DNA from: CAADGU01 sp964467705
GTDB lineage: Bacteria > Chloroflexota > Anaerolineae > Promineifilales > Promineifilaceae
Reading direction: 5' to 3'
Length of the DNA: 64,000 bases
Assembly: GCA_964467705.1 (NCBI GenBank)
Contig: CAYXUZ010000008.1
Span: 1-64,000, forward strand
The notes beneath the pieces are model-generated. The model saw only the letters and a program-made list of their open reading frames with translations. It was not told where the DNA came from and searched no databases. Below are positions 23,333 to 31,207 of this stretch, one piece after another (position 1 is the first letter of the stretch; the number at the start of each line of letters is the position of its first letter). The position numbers and the translations under genes were made by a program.

Positions 23333-26300
23333 ATGAGCGTTTCAGGTATCCTGCAAATCTACGACCAGCTACCGGCCTTTGCCCAGTTGGTGGAAGCTGT
23401 TGAAGGGCAGCAGCCCATTCCCGCCCTCATGCTGCCAAAGGGAGCACGGCCGTCTATCCTGGCCAAGCTCTACCTGGAACAGCAGGTACCCATTTTGCTG
23501 CTCACCGGGCGGGTGGAATCGGCCGCCGCCTGGATTCAGGCATTGGAAATGTGGCTGCCGGAAGGGGACGTGATGCGCCGCCTGCCAGAGCCAACCCCCC
23601 TGCCCAATGATCGCGGCCCGTGGAGCGACCGCAGCCGCGCCGAACGTATCGCCGTCCTCATGCGGCTGATGGCCGGGCAGCAGCCCAACATCCCACCGCT
23701 GGCACACCCACCGCTTATCGTCGCTTCCGCCCGTGCTTTTCTGCAAAAAACATTGCCCAAACGCCAGTTTGTGGCTGCTACCCGCGCCCTGCGCGTGGGG
23801 CAGATCATTGACCTGGAAAAGTTGACCCAGACCTGGCTGGATGTGGGCTACGAAGCCGCCCCGGTCGTGGAAAAGAGTGGGCAGTTCAGCAGGCGCGGCG
23901 GCATCGTAGACATTTTCCCGGTGGCCGCGCCTTATCCGGTGCGCATTGAGCTATTTGGCGATGAGATTGAGACGATGCGCTGGTTTGACCCGGCCACGCA
24001 GCGCACCCTGGCCGTCAACGGCAGTGCGGACATCGCCAGCGTGGTGATACCACCCAGCCGGGAGGCGCTGCCCGCGGTCGCCCGCGATTACGCCGACTGC
24101 CTGCCGGACGAAGGGGCGCAAAACCTGCCTTCCTGGCAGGATGACATCAAAGATTTACAGAGCGGCCGTTCCTTCCCCAACCTGGAGTATTATCTGCCGC
24201 TGCTTTATCCGCAACCGGCCAGTTTGCTGGACTACCTGCCGGAAAATACGCTGGTGGTGGTGGATGATTGGCCGGAGTTGGTCACGGCCGTTGCCGAAAT
24301 CCACGAACACGCCGACATCATCCGCAACGAACAGCCCGACCTGCCCCCCGGCTACACCAGCCCACTTTTCTCCTGGGACAAAATGAGCGATGAACTGCAA
24401 TGGTGGCAACCGCTGGTGTTAGGTGATCAAGTGTCAGGTGATCAGGTGTCACGTGAAAACTTGACACCTGATCACTTGACACTTGCGTCCGCCTTCGATC
24501 CCGGTCCCCGTTACGGTGGGCAGGTACGGCCGTTGCTGACCCAACTGAAAAGCGCGCAGAAGGACGGCGAACGCACCATCATCGTCAGCCGCCAGGCCGC
24601 TCGCCTGGCCGACCTCTGGCAGCAGGAGACGCGGCCGGTGGAGAGTCTGGCGAGCCGGGGAGCGGAGGAGTCGGGGAGCGGAGGAGCAGAGGAGCACCTG
24701 ACACTTGAACACCTGACACCTGAGCACCCAGTCACCTTGTCACCCAGTCACCTTGTCACCTTCATCAACGGTGCTCTGCTGGAAGGGTTCACCCTGGTCA
24801 ACCGCGAAAACAACCGGATATTGCTCAATTTGCTCACCGACGCGGAGATATTTGGCTGGAAACGGCCGGCGCCGCGCCGCTGGCGGCAGGCGGCCCCCAC
24901 CGCCCCCGAAACCCACTACGCCGACATCCAGGCCGGGGATTTTGTGGTGCATCTGGAATATGGCGTCGGCCGTTTTCAGGGACTCGTCGTGCGCAACATT
25001 GGCGGCATGGAGCGAGAATACCTGCTGCTGGAATACGCCAACCGGGATGTATTGTATGTGCCCGTCCACCACGCCGACCGGCTGAGCAAATGGATTGGCT
25101 CTGACGAACGGCCGCCCAATGTCAACCGGCTGGGTGAAAAATCGTGGCAGCAGGCCAAAGTGCAGGCGCAAAAAGCGGCTGACGAACTGGCCGGGGAACT
25201 GTTGGAACTGTATTCCGCCCGCGCCCTGGTACACGGCCATGCTTTCGCCAAAGACGCCGATTGGCAGGCGGAGCTGGAAGCCAGCTTCCCTTACCGGGAA
25301 ACAGAAGACCAGCTTCGGGTGATTGCCGAAGTAAAGGTGGATATGGAACGGCCGCAGCCCATGGACCGGCTCATTTGTGGTGATGTGGGCTACGGCAAGA
25401 CGGAAGTGGCGCTGCGGGCGGCCTTCAAGGCGGTGGCCGATGGCAAACAAGTGGCGATTCTCGTGCCTACCACTGTATTGGCCGAACAGCATTACAACAC
25501 TTTCCGTGAGCGGCTCAAGCCGTTCCCGGTGGAGGTAGAGATGCTCTCTCGCTTCCGCACTCAGGGGCAGCAGGAGCGGATTGTGAAGCAGTTGCGGGAC
25601 GGCCGTGTAGACATCATCATCGGCACTCACCGTCTGCTCAGTGACGACATCGCCTTCAAAGATTTGGGGCTGGTCATCATTGACGAAGAGCAGCGCTTTG
25701 GCGTGGCCCACAAAGAAAAGCTCAAGCAGTTCCGCACCGAAGTGGACGTATTGACCATGACCGCCACCCCCATCCCCCGCACCATGTACATGAGCCTGAC
25801 CGGGGCGCGAGACATCAGTATCATTGATACCGCCCCCGCCGAACGGCTGCCGGTGCAAACCTACGTGGGTGAATATGACGACGCCCGCATGAAACGCGCC
25901 CTGCTGCGTGAACTGGATCGTGGCGGGCAGGTCTTCGTGGTGCATAATCGGGTGATGACCATCGAGATCATCCGCAACCAGATTCAGAAACTGACGCCGG
26001 ATGCGGTGGTGGCGGTGGCGCATGGGCAGATGAGCGAGCGGGAATTGGAGCGCATCTTCCTGGCCTTTGTGGATGGCAAAATTGACATCCTCATCAGCAC
26101 CACCATCATTGAAAGCGGGCTGGACATCCCCAACGCCAACACGCTGATTGTGGACCGCGCCGATATGTTTGGGCTGGCGCAGTTGTATCAGCTACGTGGC
26201 CGGGTAGGGCGTGGCGCGCGCCGGGCATATGCCTACTTTTTCCACCCACCCTGGCGCACTCTGAGTGAAGATGCCCGCGCCCGGTTGAATGTGATCGCCG

Positions 26301-26962
26301 AAAATACCGATTTGGGCGCGGGATACACCATTGCCATGCGCGATATGGAGATTCGCGGCGCGGGGGAACTGCTGGGCGCGTCGCAGAGCGGGCATATCTC
26401 GGCGGTGGGGTTTGACCTGTATACGCGGCTGCTGTCCAATGCGGTCAAACAGCGCAAGGCGGCGCAGGCGGGCGAGACCATCTCCACGCAACTGCCGGAG
26501 GCGACGACGATTGACGTGCCGTTGGCGGCGTATGTGCCTACGGATTATGTGCCGGATGGCGGGCTGCGGCTGCGGCTGTACCGGCGCATGGCTACGCTGT
26601 CTACGCTGGAGGAGATTGACGCGATGGCGGATGAACTGGCCGACCGCTTTGGGCCGATACCGGACCCGGTACACAACCTGCTCTACCAACTGCGGATTAA
26701 GGTGTTGGCAGAGCGGGCCGAGGTGACGGCCGTGACCACCGAGGCCGGACAGATTAAAATTCGGGTACCTGACCTGGAAAACCTGGATCGCTACCGTTTA
26801 CAGCGTTACCTGGGCGAAAATGCCCGCGTCAGCCGCAAAGCGATCTGGATGCCGCGCCATATGAGTACGCATGAGTGGCAGGTGGAACTGGTGCAGGTTT
26901 TGGAACGGCTGGCGTCCTTTTCAAGAGAAAAATTGGCAGCGGTGAAAACAATTGCAGAATGA
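23333..26962 (+). CDS. mfd: Transcription-repair coupling factor
   Basis: 1209 residues. Mfd displaces stalled RNA polymerase and recruits the UvrA/UvrB excision machinery. An N-terminal UvrB-like module (GGIVDIFPVAAPYPVRIELF), the RNA-polymerase-interacting domain (DFVVHLEYGVGRFQGL, then YLLLEYANRDVLYVPVH) and the RecG-like helicase with Walker A CGDVGYGKTEVALRA, the DEEQ box IIDEEQRFGVAHKEKL, TATPIPRTMYMS and QLRGRVGRGARRAYAYFF are all present. A C-terminal TRCF domain follows. Two stretches (residues about 363-385 and 440-478) are encoded by intergenic-type repeats and fall in the poorly conserved region before the polymerase-interacting domain. Confidence 0.96.
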   Translation: MSVSGILQIYDQLPAFAQLVEAVEGQQPIPALMLPKGARPSILAKLYLEQQVPILLLTGRVESAAAWIQALEMWLPEGDVMRRLPEPTPLPNDRGPWSDRSRAERIAVLMRLMAGQQPNIPPLAHPPLIVASARAFLQKTLPKRQFVAATRALRVGQIIDLEKLTQTWLDVGYEAAPVVEKSGQFSRRGGIVDIFPVAAPYPVRIELFGDEIETMRWFDPATQRTLAVNGSADIASVVIPPSREALPAVARDYADCLPDEGAQNLPSWQDDIKDLQSGRSFPNLEYYLPLLYPQPASLLDYLPENTLVVVDDWPELVTAVAEIHEHADIIRNEQPDLPPGYTSPLFSWDKMSDELQWWQPLVLGDQVSGDQVSRENLTPDHLTLASAFDPGPRYGGQVRPLLTQLKSAQKDGERTIIVSRQAARLADLWQQETRPVESLASRGAEESGSGGAEEHLTLEHLTPEHPVTLSPSHLVTFINGALLEGFTLVNRENNRILLNLLTDAEIFGWKRPAPRRWRQAAPTAPETHYADIQAGDFVVHLEYGVGRFQGLVVRNIGGMEREYLLLEYANRDVLYVPVHHADRLSKWIGSDERPPNVNRLGEKSWQQAKVQAQKAADELAGELLELYSARALVHGHAFAKDADWQAELEASFPYRETEDQLRVIAEVKVDMERPQPMDRLICGDVGYGKTEVALRAAFKAVADGKQVAILVPTTVLAEQHYNTFRERLKPFPVEVEMLSRFRTQGQQERIVKQLRDGRVDIIIGTHRLLSDDIAFKDLGLVIIDEEQRFGVAHKEKLKQFRTEVDVLTMTATPIPRTMYMSLTGARDISIIDTAPAERLPVQTYVGEYDDARMKRALLRELDRGGQVFVVHNRVMTIEIIRNQIQKLTPDAVVAVAHGQMSERELERIFLAFVDGKIDILISTTIIESGLDIPNANTLIVDRADMFGLAQLYQLRGRVGRGARRAYAYFFHPPWRTLSEDARARLNVIAENTDLGAGYTIAMRDMEIRGAGELLGASQSGHISAVGFDLYTRLLSNAVKQRKAAQAGETISTQLPEATTIDVPLAAYVPTDYVPDGGLRLRLYRRMATLSTLEEIDAMADELADRFGPIPDPVHNLLYQLRIKVLAERAEVTAVTTEAGQIKIRVPDLENLDRYRLQRYLGENARVSRKAIWMPRHMSTHEWQVELVQVLERLASFSREKLAAVKTIAE
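24421..24486. repeat. Family C palindrome inside mfd
   Basis: AAGTGTCAGGTGATCAGGTG is mirrored by TTGACACCTGATCACTTGAC within the open mfd frame. It adds about 22 residues (starting GDQVSGDQVSREN) without breaking the frame. Confidence 0.88.
24650..24765. repeat. Composite repeat inside mfd
   Basis: First comes a tandem GGGGAGCGGAGGAG-type word (24655-24693), then CACCTGACACTTGAACACCT words (family C), then CCAGTCACCTTGTCAC words (family B). All are read in frame, giving a low-complexity stretch including EEHLTLEHLTPEHPVTLS. Confidence 0.85.
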
Positions 26963-27014
26963 AAATCAAAGATTTCGCAGATAAAAAATCGGTGCAATCT
27001 GCGTAATCTTTGAT
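26959..27014. repeat. Family H palindromic spacer (ATCAAAGATT words)
   Basis: AAATCAAAGATTTCGCAGAT is mirrored by ATCTGCGTAATCTTTGAT. It begins just before the mfd stop and ends before the next ribosome site. A half-copy (GTGCAATCCGCGTAATCTTTG) lies upstream of tpiA at 35957-35999. Confidence 0.82.
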
Positions 27015-27030
27015 GATACCAGGAGGCGAG

Positions 27031-28107
27031 ATGCGTGCAGAGATTCAGAACTCATCTATTTTGCGGCTGCTGCTGATTTTGATGACGTTTATCGTTATCG
27101 CTATCGGGCTACGGACGCTGGCGACGGTGGTGGGGCCGGTGCTGGTGGCGCTAGTGCTGGCGCTGGCCTGCGCGCCGCTGTATCAATGGTTGCAACGCAA
27201 AGGGATGAAGTCCGGGCTGGCGCTGCTGACGATGACGGTGCTGCTGCTAGCCGTTTTTCTGGGGCTGGGCTGGCTGGTTCTCTCCTCCTTTCAAACGCTG
27301 GCGCAAACGCTGCCCACGTACACGGAAAACATGCAGGCGCAGGTGGCAGAACTTTCGGCCAGACTGGCGGAATTGGGCATCAATCGGGAATCGGCGAGTA
27401 CGGTGGGGAACACGGCCGTGTCCGCTATCACGACCATCGCCGCCCAGGTGTTGAGCATTGGCCTGAATATGGTGGTGACGGCCGTGATCATTCTGGTACT
27501 GCTCATCTTCCTCATCGCCGAATCGCCCGCCTATGCGGCGCGGCTACGGCGTGGTTTGGGTGAGAAGAATGATCTTGTCGCCAAAGTTCGTGGCTTTCGG
27601 CAGAGCGTACTCTTTTATTTTGTGGCTCGCATCAAAGTGAATTTGCTCACCTCGGCCGGGATTTTGGTGATGCTGTTGGTGACAAATATTGATTCGGCGT
27701 TGTTGTGGTCGGTGCTGGCTTTTTTCCTGAGTTTTGTGCCTTATTTTGGCATCATCATTGCCATGATCCCGCCGCTTATCCTGGGATTTGCCCAATATGG
27801 CATTGAAATGGTGGTGCTATTGACCATTGGCTACACAATCATCAACCAGGTGGCGGAACAAATTTTGGCCCCCAAAATTATTGGCGATCAGATCAGCCTG
27901 TCGCCCGCGCTAACTTTTGTGGCGCTCTTTTTTTGGGGTTGGATGTTTGACTTTATGGGCGTACTGTTGGCCGCGCCGCTGACGGTGATGATGGTGATGC
28001 TGTTTGACCATTTCCCGGAAACGCGCTGGCTGGCAGCGCTGGCCGTGGCTGACAAGGCGGAGCCGACACCCGTATCTACACCAGAGAAAACCGAACAAGA
28101 TTCGTGA
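27031..28107 (+). CDS. AI-2E family transporter (PerM/YdiK-like)
   Basis: 358 residues from ATG 27031, chosen because AGGAGG lies at 27020-27025. About eight membrane helices: an N-terminal pair, a long extracytoplasmic helical insert (residues about 85-140), and a C-terminal half with the family patterns FLSFVPYFGIIIAMIPPLI and GYTIINQVAEQILAPKIIG. Family members are exporters or ion antiporters; the name derives from one quorum-signal exporter and should not be read as a function here. The stop lies in the hairpin at 28106. Confidence 0.9.
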   Translation: MRAEIQNSSILRLLLILMTFIVIAIGLRTLATVVGPVLVALVLALACAPLYQWLQRKGMKSGLALLTMTVLLLAVFLGLGWLVLSSFQTLAQTLPTYTENMQAQVAELSARLAELGINRESASTVGNTAVSAITTIAAQVLSIGLNMVVTAVIILVLLIFLIAESPAYAARLRRGLGEKNDLVAKVRGFRQSVLFYFVARIKVNLLTSAGILVMLLVTNIDSALLWSVLAFFLSFVPYFGIIIAMIPPLILGFAQYGIEMVVLLTIGYTIINQVAEQILAPKIIGDQISLSPALTFVALFFWGWMFDFMGVLLAAPLTVMMVMLFDHFPETRWLAALAVADKAEPTPVSTPEKTEQDS

Positions 28108-28161
28108 GGAGGGCCGCACGCCCACGTGCGGCTTGTTCGCACGTGGGCGTGCGAACTCCTC
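28106..28161. repeat. Long GC-rich hairpin
   Basis: GAGGA, then GCACGCCCACGTGCG, loop GCTTGTT, CGCACGTGGGCGTGC and TCCTC: a 15-bp core stem with matching flanks. It includes the stop codon of the transporter gene. There is no T-run after it, so it is more likely a palindromic spacer than a classic terminator. Confidence 0.85.
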
Positions 28162-28179
28162 AAATAATGGAAGATTCCG

Positions 28180-28542
28180 ATGGAGATAAAGTTTTTTGAC
28201 GAAGGCCCCAAACCGCGCCGGGAGGTGCGGATTAAGCAGTTGGGGTTGTATATGTATGAAGACCAGCGCCGGGTGCAGGTGGGGTTTGCCATTACGCCAT
28301 TTAGCGAACGGCCGTCGCTGGAAGTGAGCATCCGCAATCCCTGGGGCGAGGAGGTCAGTTCGCTGCACGTCATTGAATCGCTGGATACCAACTTCTCCCT
28401 GACCATGCACCTGCGCGACAAAGTGCCCTCTGACCAGTACGAAGTGACCGCCACCCTCTACTACGCCACCCCGGAAACGGAACGGGAGGATGTGCATACG
28501 GTAACACGGCCGTTGGACGCGACGCGAGCGGGGGAGCAGTGA
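28180..28542 (+). CDS. Conserved hypothetical beta-sandwich-like protein
   Basis: 120 residues with no signal peptide or membrane segment. Alternating strand patterns (RVQVGFAITPF, SLEVSIRNPWGEEV, YEVTATLYYATPE) suggest a single beta-sandwich domain. The N-terminus MEIKFFDEGPKPRREVRIKQ is basic. I do not recognise the family. It sits between the AI-2E-type transporter and a PHP hydrolase on the same strand. Confidence 0.7.
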   Translation: MEIKFFDEGPKPRREVRIKQLGLYMYEDQRRVQVGFAITPFSERPSLEVSIRNPWGEEVSSLHVIESLDTNFSLTMHLRDKVPSDQYEVTATLYYATPETEREDVHTVTRPLDATRAGEQ

Positions 28543-28583
28543 GGGAGTGAACAGGTGATGGGGTGACAAGGTGACAGGGTGAT
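28538..28583. repeat. Family B spacer (GGTGACAAGGTGACAGG words)
   Basis: Begins at the TGA stop of the gene before, with AACAGGTGATGGGGTGACAA words, then ATCTCGTAATCTCC-type words up to 28618. Fills the spacer before the PHP hydrolase gene. Confidence 0.78.
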
Positions 28584-28634
28584 CTCGTAATCTCCCAGTC
28601 TCCTAATCTCCAATCTCTTCCACAGGACAAGACA

Positions 28635-29567
28635 ATGACCAGACAATTTATTGCTGATTTACACAATCATACGACTGCTTCGGATGGGGAGTATACGCCG
28701 ACGGAATTGGTGCGGGCGGCGGCGGAATTGGGATTGCAAGCGGTGGGGGTGACGGATCATGACACGCTGGCGGGGCTGGATGAGGCGCTGGCGGTGGGAC
28801 AAGAGGCGGGGATTCGCGTGGTGCCGGGGGTGGAGGTGTCGTTGCGGTTCAGACGGCCGTATTTCACCGGCACCCTCCACTATCTACTCTACATCCCGTA
28901 TGCGCTGCTGGATGATGCGACTTTCCGCCAGATGGCGACCGAAATTTTCAGCCAGGGACGTGGGGGCAGGCTGGTTCGCGCCCGTGTCGCGGCCATCAAC
29001 GAGATTTTTGGACCGGAGGGAGAGAGGGCATTGTTACAACGGCCGTTGACCGCCGAAGAGATCGAAGCATTGGCCACCAATGTCACGCGCCGCCACTTTG
29101 CCCTCGCCCTCGGCAACAATCATGGGCTGGACAAAGAACGGGTCAACCAGCTTATTGGCAATGATAGTCCGGCCTACGTCCCCTCCGGCATTGAACAAGC
29201 GCAGTTGACGCCGTTGCTGCACGCTTATCCGCAGTTGGTGCGCGTTTTTGCCCACCCCGCCGCCGGTTCCTACCCTGGCGAGAGCCTGTACAACGAAGTG
29301 CTGCCGCCCATCGAGGTGGTGGAGCGGCTGCTGCCGGAATTTTTAGACGACAATTTACTGGGGCTGGATGGGCTGGAAGTGCATTATCCCGGCCATACGC
29401 CGGAACACGAACAATTGATGGCACAGTGGGCCAGACAACACAACCTGTTGATGACGGGGGGATCGGACTGCCATGATCGGGTGGCACGGCCGTTGGGCGT
29501 TGCTGGCGTCTCCCAAATAGAACTAGACCTTCTGTTGAACCAGTTAACAATTTCCACTCCGATCTAA
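28635..29567 (+). CDS. PHP-domain metal-dependent hydrolase
   Basis: 310 residues. PHP metal-binding motifs in order: DLHNHTTASDGEYTP, GVTDHDTLAGLDEAL, VPGVEVS, VFAHPAA and GGSDCHDR. Relatives hydrolyse phosphoester bonds, for example nucleoside 3',5'-bisphosphate phosphatases. The central insert (about residues 75-190) differs from the short RNase AM type. The start ATG 28635 follows CACAGGACAAGACA. A second PHP protein is encoded at 62753-63856 but is of a different subtype. Confidence 0.88.
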   Translation: MTRQFIADLHNHTTASDGEYTPTELVRAAAELGLQAVGVTDHDTLAGLDEALAVGQEAGIRVVPGVEVSLRFRRPYFTGTLHYLLYIPYALLDDATFRQMATEIFSQGRGGRLVRARVAAINEIFGPEGERALLQRPLTAEEIEALATNVTRRHFALALGNNHGLDKERVNQLIGNDSPAYVPSGIEQAQLTPLLHAYPQLVRVFAHPAAGSYPGESLYNEVLPPIEVVERLLPEFLDDNLLGLDGLEVHYPGHTPEHEQLMAQWARQHNLLMTGGSDCHDRVARPLGVAGVSQIELDLLLNQLTISTPI

Positions 29568-29579
29568 TCAGGCACGAAG

Positions 29580-30158
29580 ATGAATCCCCTTCCGGAAGAA
29601 ATAAATCATCATTTCATCTCGTTTGCCCACAAAGAAATATCTATTGAGGAATTTGAAAATTGGGTTTATACGTCGCAATTGTTGGAACAGGTTCTTGAAC
29701 AGAAAGATTATTTTGATCTTATCTCGATGAACTATTCGGGGAAATACTCTCGCAGCGAAGTGAACAGAATTATCGAAAAATATGTGGATTTTGGTGCATA
29801 CGAAACAAAAAGGCTCCAGAGGCTTCTGGCTTGTGTGATTGAAAGGGACGTTGACCTGCCAAACGTTCTACGGGAACTTTATCACCTCTATTGCATAGGT
29901 TACTATTTTTTGCAGAAGCTCGCCCTTGAATATGGACTGCTAGTTGAGGTACCACCACTACAGTCTGGTGCTGAAACCTGGGAAGAATTGAGTGAGGAAT
30001 CACAAAACAAGTTACTGAGCAGCTTGCTGCCTGGTGCAATCGAAGAAGCTCAAAAAGTGCTTGACCTGTTGAGACAAGGCGAGATTATCTTAACTGGTAT
30101 ACAAAATGATTTCGGCCAGTATGATTTTGAGTATAAACGTTCAGATACTTTGAGATAG
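29580..30158 (+). CDS. Hypothetical protein, possibly horizontally acquired
   Basis: 192 residues, soluble and acidic. The N-terminal part (HFISFAHKEISIEEFENWVY, then LEQVLEQKDYFDLISMNYSG) is helical and resembles, from memory, small immunity-type proteins with an IsxEEFExWvY motif; this is a weak resemblance. It is AT-rich compared with its neighbours, lacks the ACGGCCGT octamer and has no repeat spacer after it, all of which suggest recent arrival. The 143 bases downstream hold no gene I can support. Confidence 0.6.
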   Translation: MNPLPEEINHHFISFAHKEISIEEFENWVYTSQLLEQVLEQKDYFDLISMNYSGKYSRSEVNRIIEKYVDFGAYETKRLQRLLACVIERDVDLPNVLRELYHLYCIGYYFLQKLALEYGLLVEVPPLQSGAETWEELSEESQNKLLSSLLPGAIEEAQKVLDLLRQGEIILTGIQNDFGQYDFEYKRSDTLR

Positions 30159-30301
30159 CCTCCACTCCGTGATTTAACATGTCCTCTGAAATTGAGAAAT
30201 CTTTTCCAAGAATATGGTCTATCCATTCGGGCATGGTGATGGTTGTTACCGATTTGCATGGGGCTTGGGAAGCATACCAGCGCCACAGGATCACTCTGGG
30301 C

Positions 30302-30730
30302 TTATTTGATCTCAAAACTGTGGGTCAAGTTGGCCACACAGCGGATGGTGGCGGCGACGGAACAGTATTTTTCCTCAGACAGGGTGATGGCGCGTTCCAC
30401 TTTCTGTGGGTCTAACTCCTCCCCTTCTACAATGTAATGGAGATGAATGTCGGTGAACATGTACGGCGGGTCAGCCAATTGTTTGCCCTCCACCTGCACA
30501 TAGAGGTTGGTCAGCTTTTGCCGCTGCCGCTCCAGAATCAGTACCACATCGTGCGATGAACAGGAGGCCAGACTCAAAAGCAGCAGGTCAGATGGCTTGA
30601 CTGCCTTCCATTCCTGCCACTCCGGGTCATCATCAGCCCAGGAACCGGCCATAATCACGTGACCGAAGGAGTCACGGCCGTAAAACAATTTGCTCTCCGG
30701 CCCCGCCCATTTCAAAGCAACGTTACTCAT
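30302..30730 (-). CDS. OsmC/Ohr family protein
   Basis: 142 residues. The YhfA-like OsmC fold: KPSDLLLLSLASCSSHDVVLIL carries the conserved first Cys, and EEKYCSVAATIR the second. Ohr/OsmC proteins reduce organic hydroperoxides through this Cys pair; YhfA-like members are less well characterised. GGGAG lies ahead of the ATG at 30730. It has no obvious partner gene. Confidence 0.9.
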   Translation of the reverse strand: MSNVALKWAGPESKLFYGRDSFGHVIMAGSWADDDPEWQEWKAVKPSDLLLLSLASCSSHDVVLILERQRQKLTNLYVQVEGKQLADPPYMFTDIHLHYIVEGEELDPQKVERAITLSEEKYCSVAATIRCVANLTHSFEIK

Positions 30731-30746
30731 TATTAACTCCCAAAAC

Positions 30747-30781
30747 CAACCTCCCGGAGGTTTTGAACCTCCGGGAGGTTG
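30747..30781. repeat. Hairpin with nested palindromes (CCTCCCGGAGG)
   Basis: CAACCTCCCGGAGGTT (30747-30762) pairs with AACCTCCGGGAGGTTG (to 30781) over a few bases. Each arm is itself a palindrome. It lies in the short spacer between two minus-strand genes and may act as a terminator, although no T-run follows. Confidence 0.8.
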
Positions 30782-30790
30782 AGGCTATTT

Positions 30791-31141
30791 CTAATCACAC
30801 CCATTCGACGGCAGTGACGCGCCAGTTGCAGGGTCAACACATTGGCAATAGGTTACGTTTTGGTTTTGCCCCCCGCCTTCCCACAGTAGATAAATGACGC
30901 TGGTTTTGGCACAGGTGGGTTGGCCGGGCAACGGGCTGCGCAACGGCCGTGTCCACTCCACTCCTATCCCATCCGCATCCTCTTCGCTCACCATAAAAAA
31001 ACGCACATGATTACGCGGATTACTCCCCACCTCAATCTGCCCATTCATGGCTAACACAAAAGCAAACGTGGGAAAACACATCACCATCAGCCAGATGATG
31101 ACAAAAAGCAAATAACCAAACCGCCGCAGCCATCGTTTCAT
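30791..31141 (-). CDS. Small exported or membrane-anchored hypothetical protein
   Basis: 116 residues. A basic start and one hydrophobic helix (YLLFVIIWLMVMCFPTFAFV) are followed by an outside domain with four Cys (TCAKTS, TYCQCVD, SNGC) that could form disulfides. No family recognised. It lies beside palindromic spacers on both sides. Confidence 0.55.
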   Translation of the reverse strand: MKRWLRRFGYLLFVIIWLMVMCFPTFAFVLAMNGQIEVGSNPRNHVRFFMVSEEDADGIGVEWTRPLRSPLPGQPTCAKTSVIYLLWEGGGQNQNVTYCQCVDPATGASLPSNGCD

Positions 31142-31204
31142 TGTGAGCAGTGAGCGGTGAGCAGCGAGCGGCCTACTGCTGACTGCTCACTGCCTACTGC
31201 TCAC
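31142..31204. repeat. Family I palindromic spacer (GAGCAGTGAGC words)
   Basis: TGTGAGCAGTGAGCGGTGAG words are mirrored by TGCTGACTGCTCACTGCC and TACTGCTCACTATTT. It fills the 66 bases between two minus-strand genes. Confidence 0.85.
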
Positions 31205-31207
31205 TAT

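Noticed and set aside
24740..26023. Minus-strand open frame of 427 codons
   Set aside because: It is antisense to the helicase core of mfd.
30179..30415. Small plus-strand open frame after the hypothetical gene at 29580
   Set aside because: Its 3' half is antisense to the OsmC gene and it has no ribosome site.
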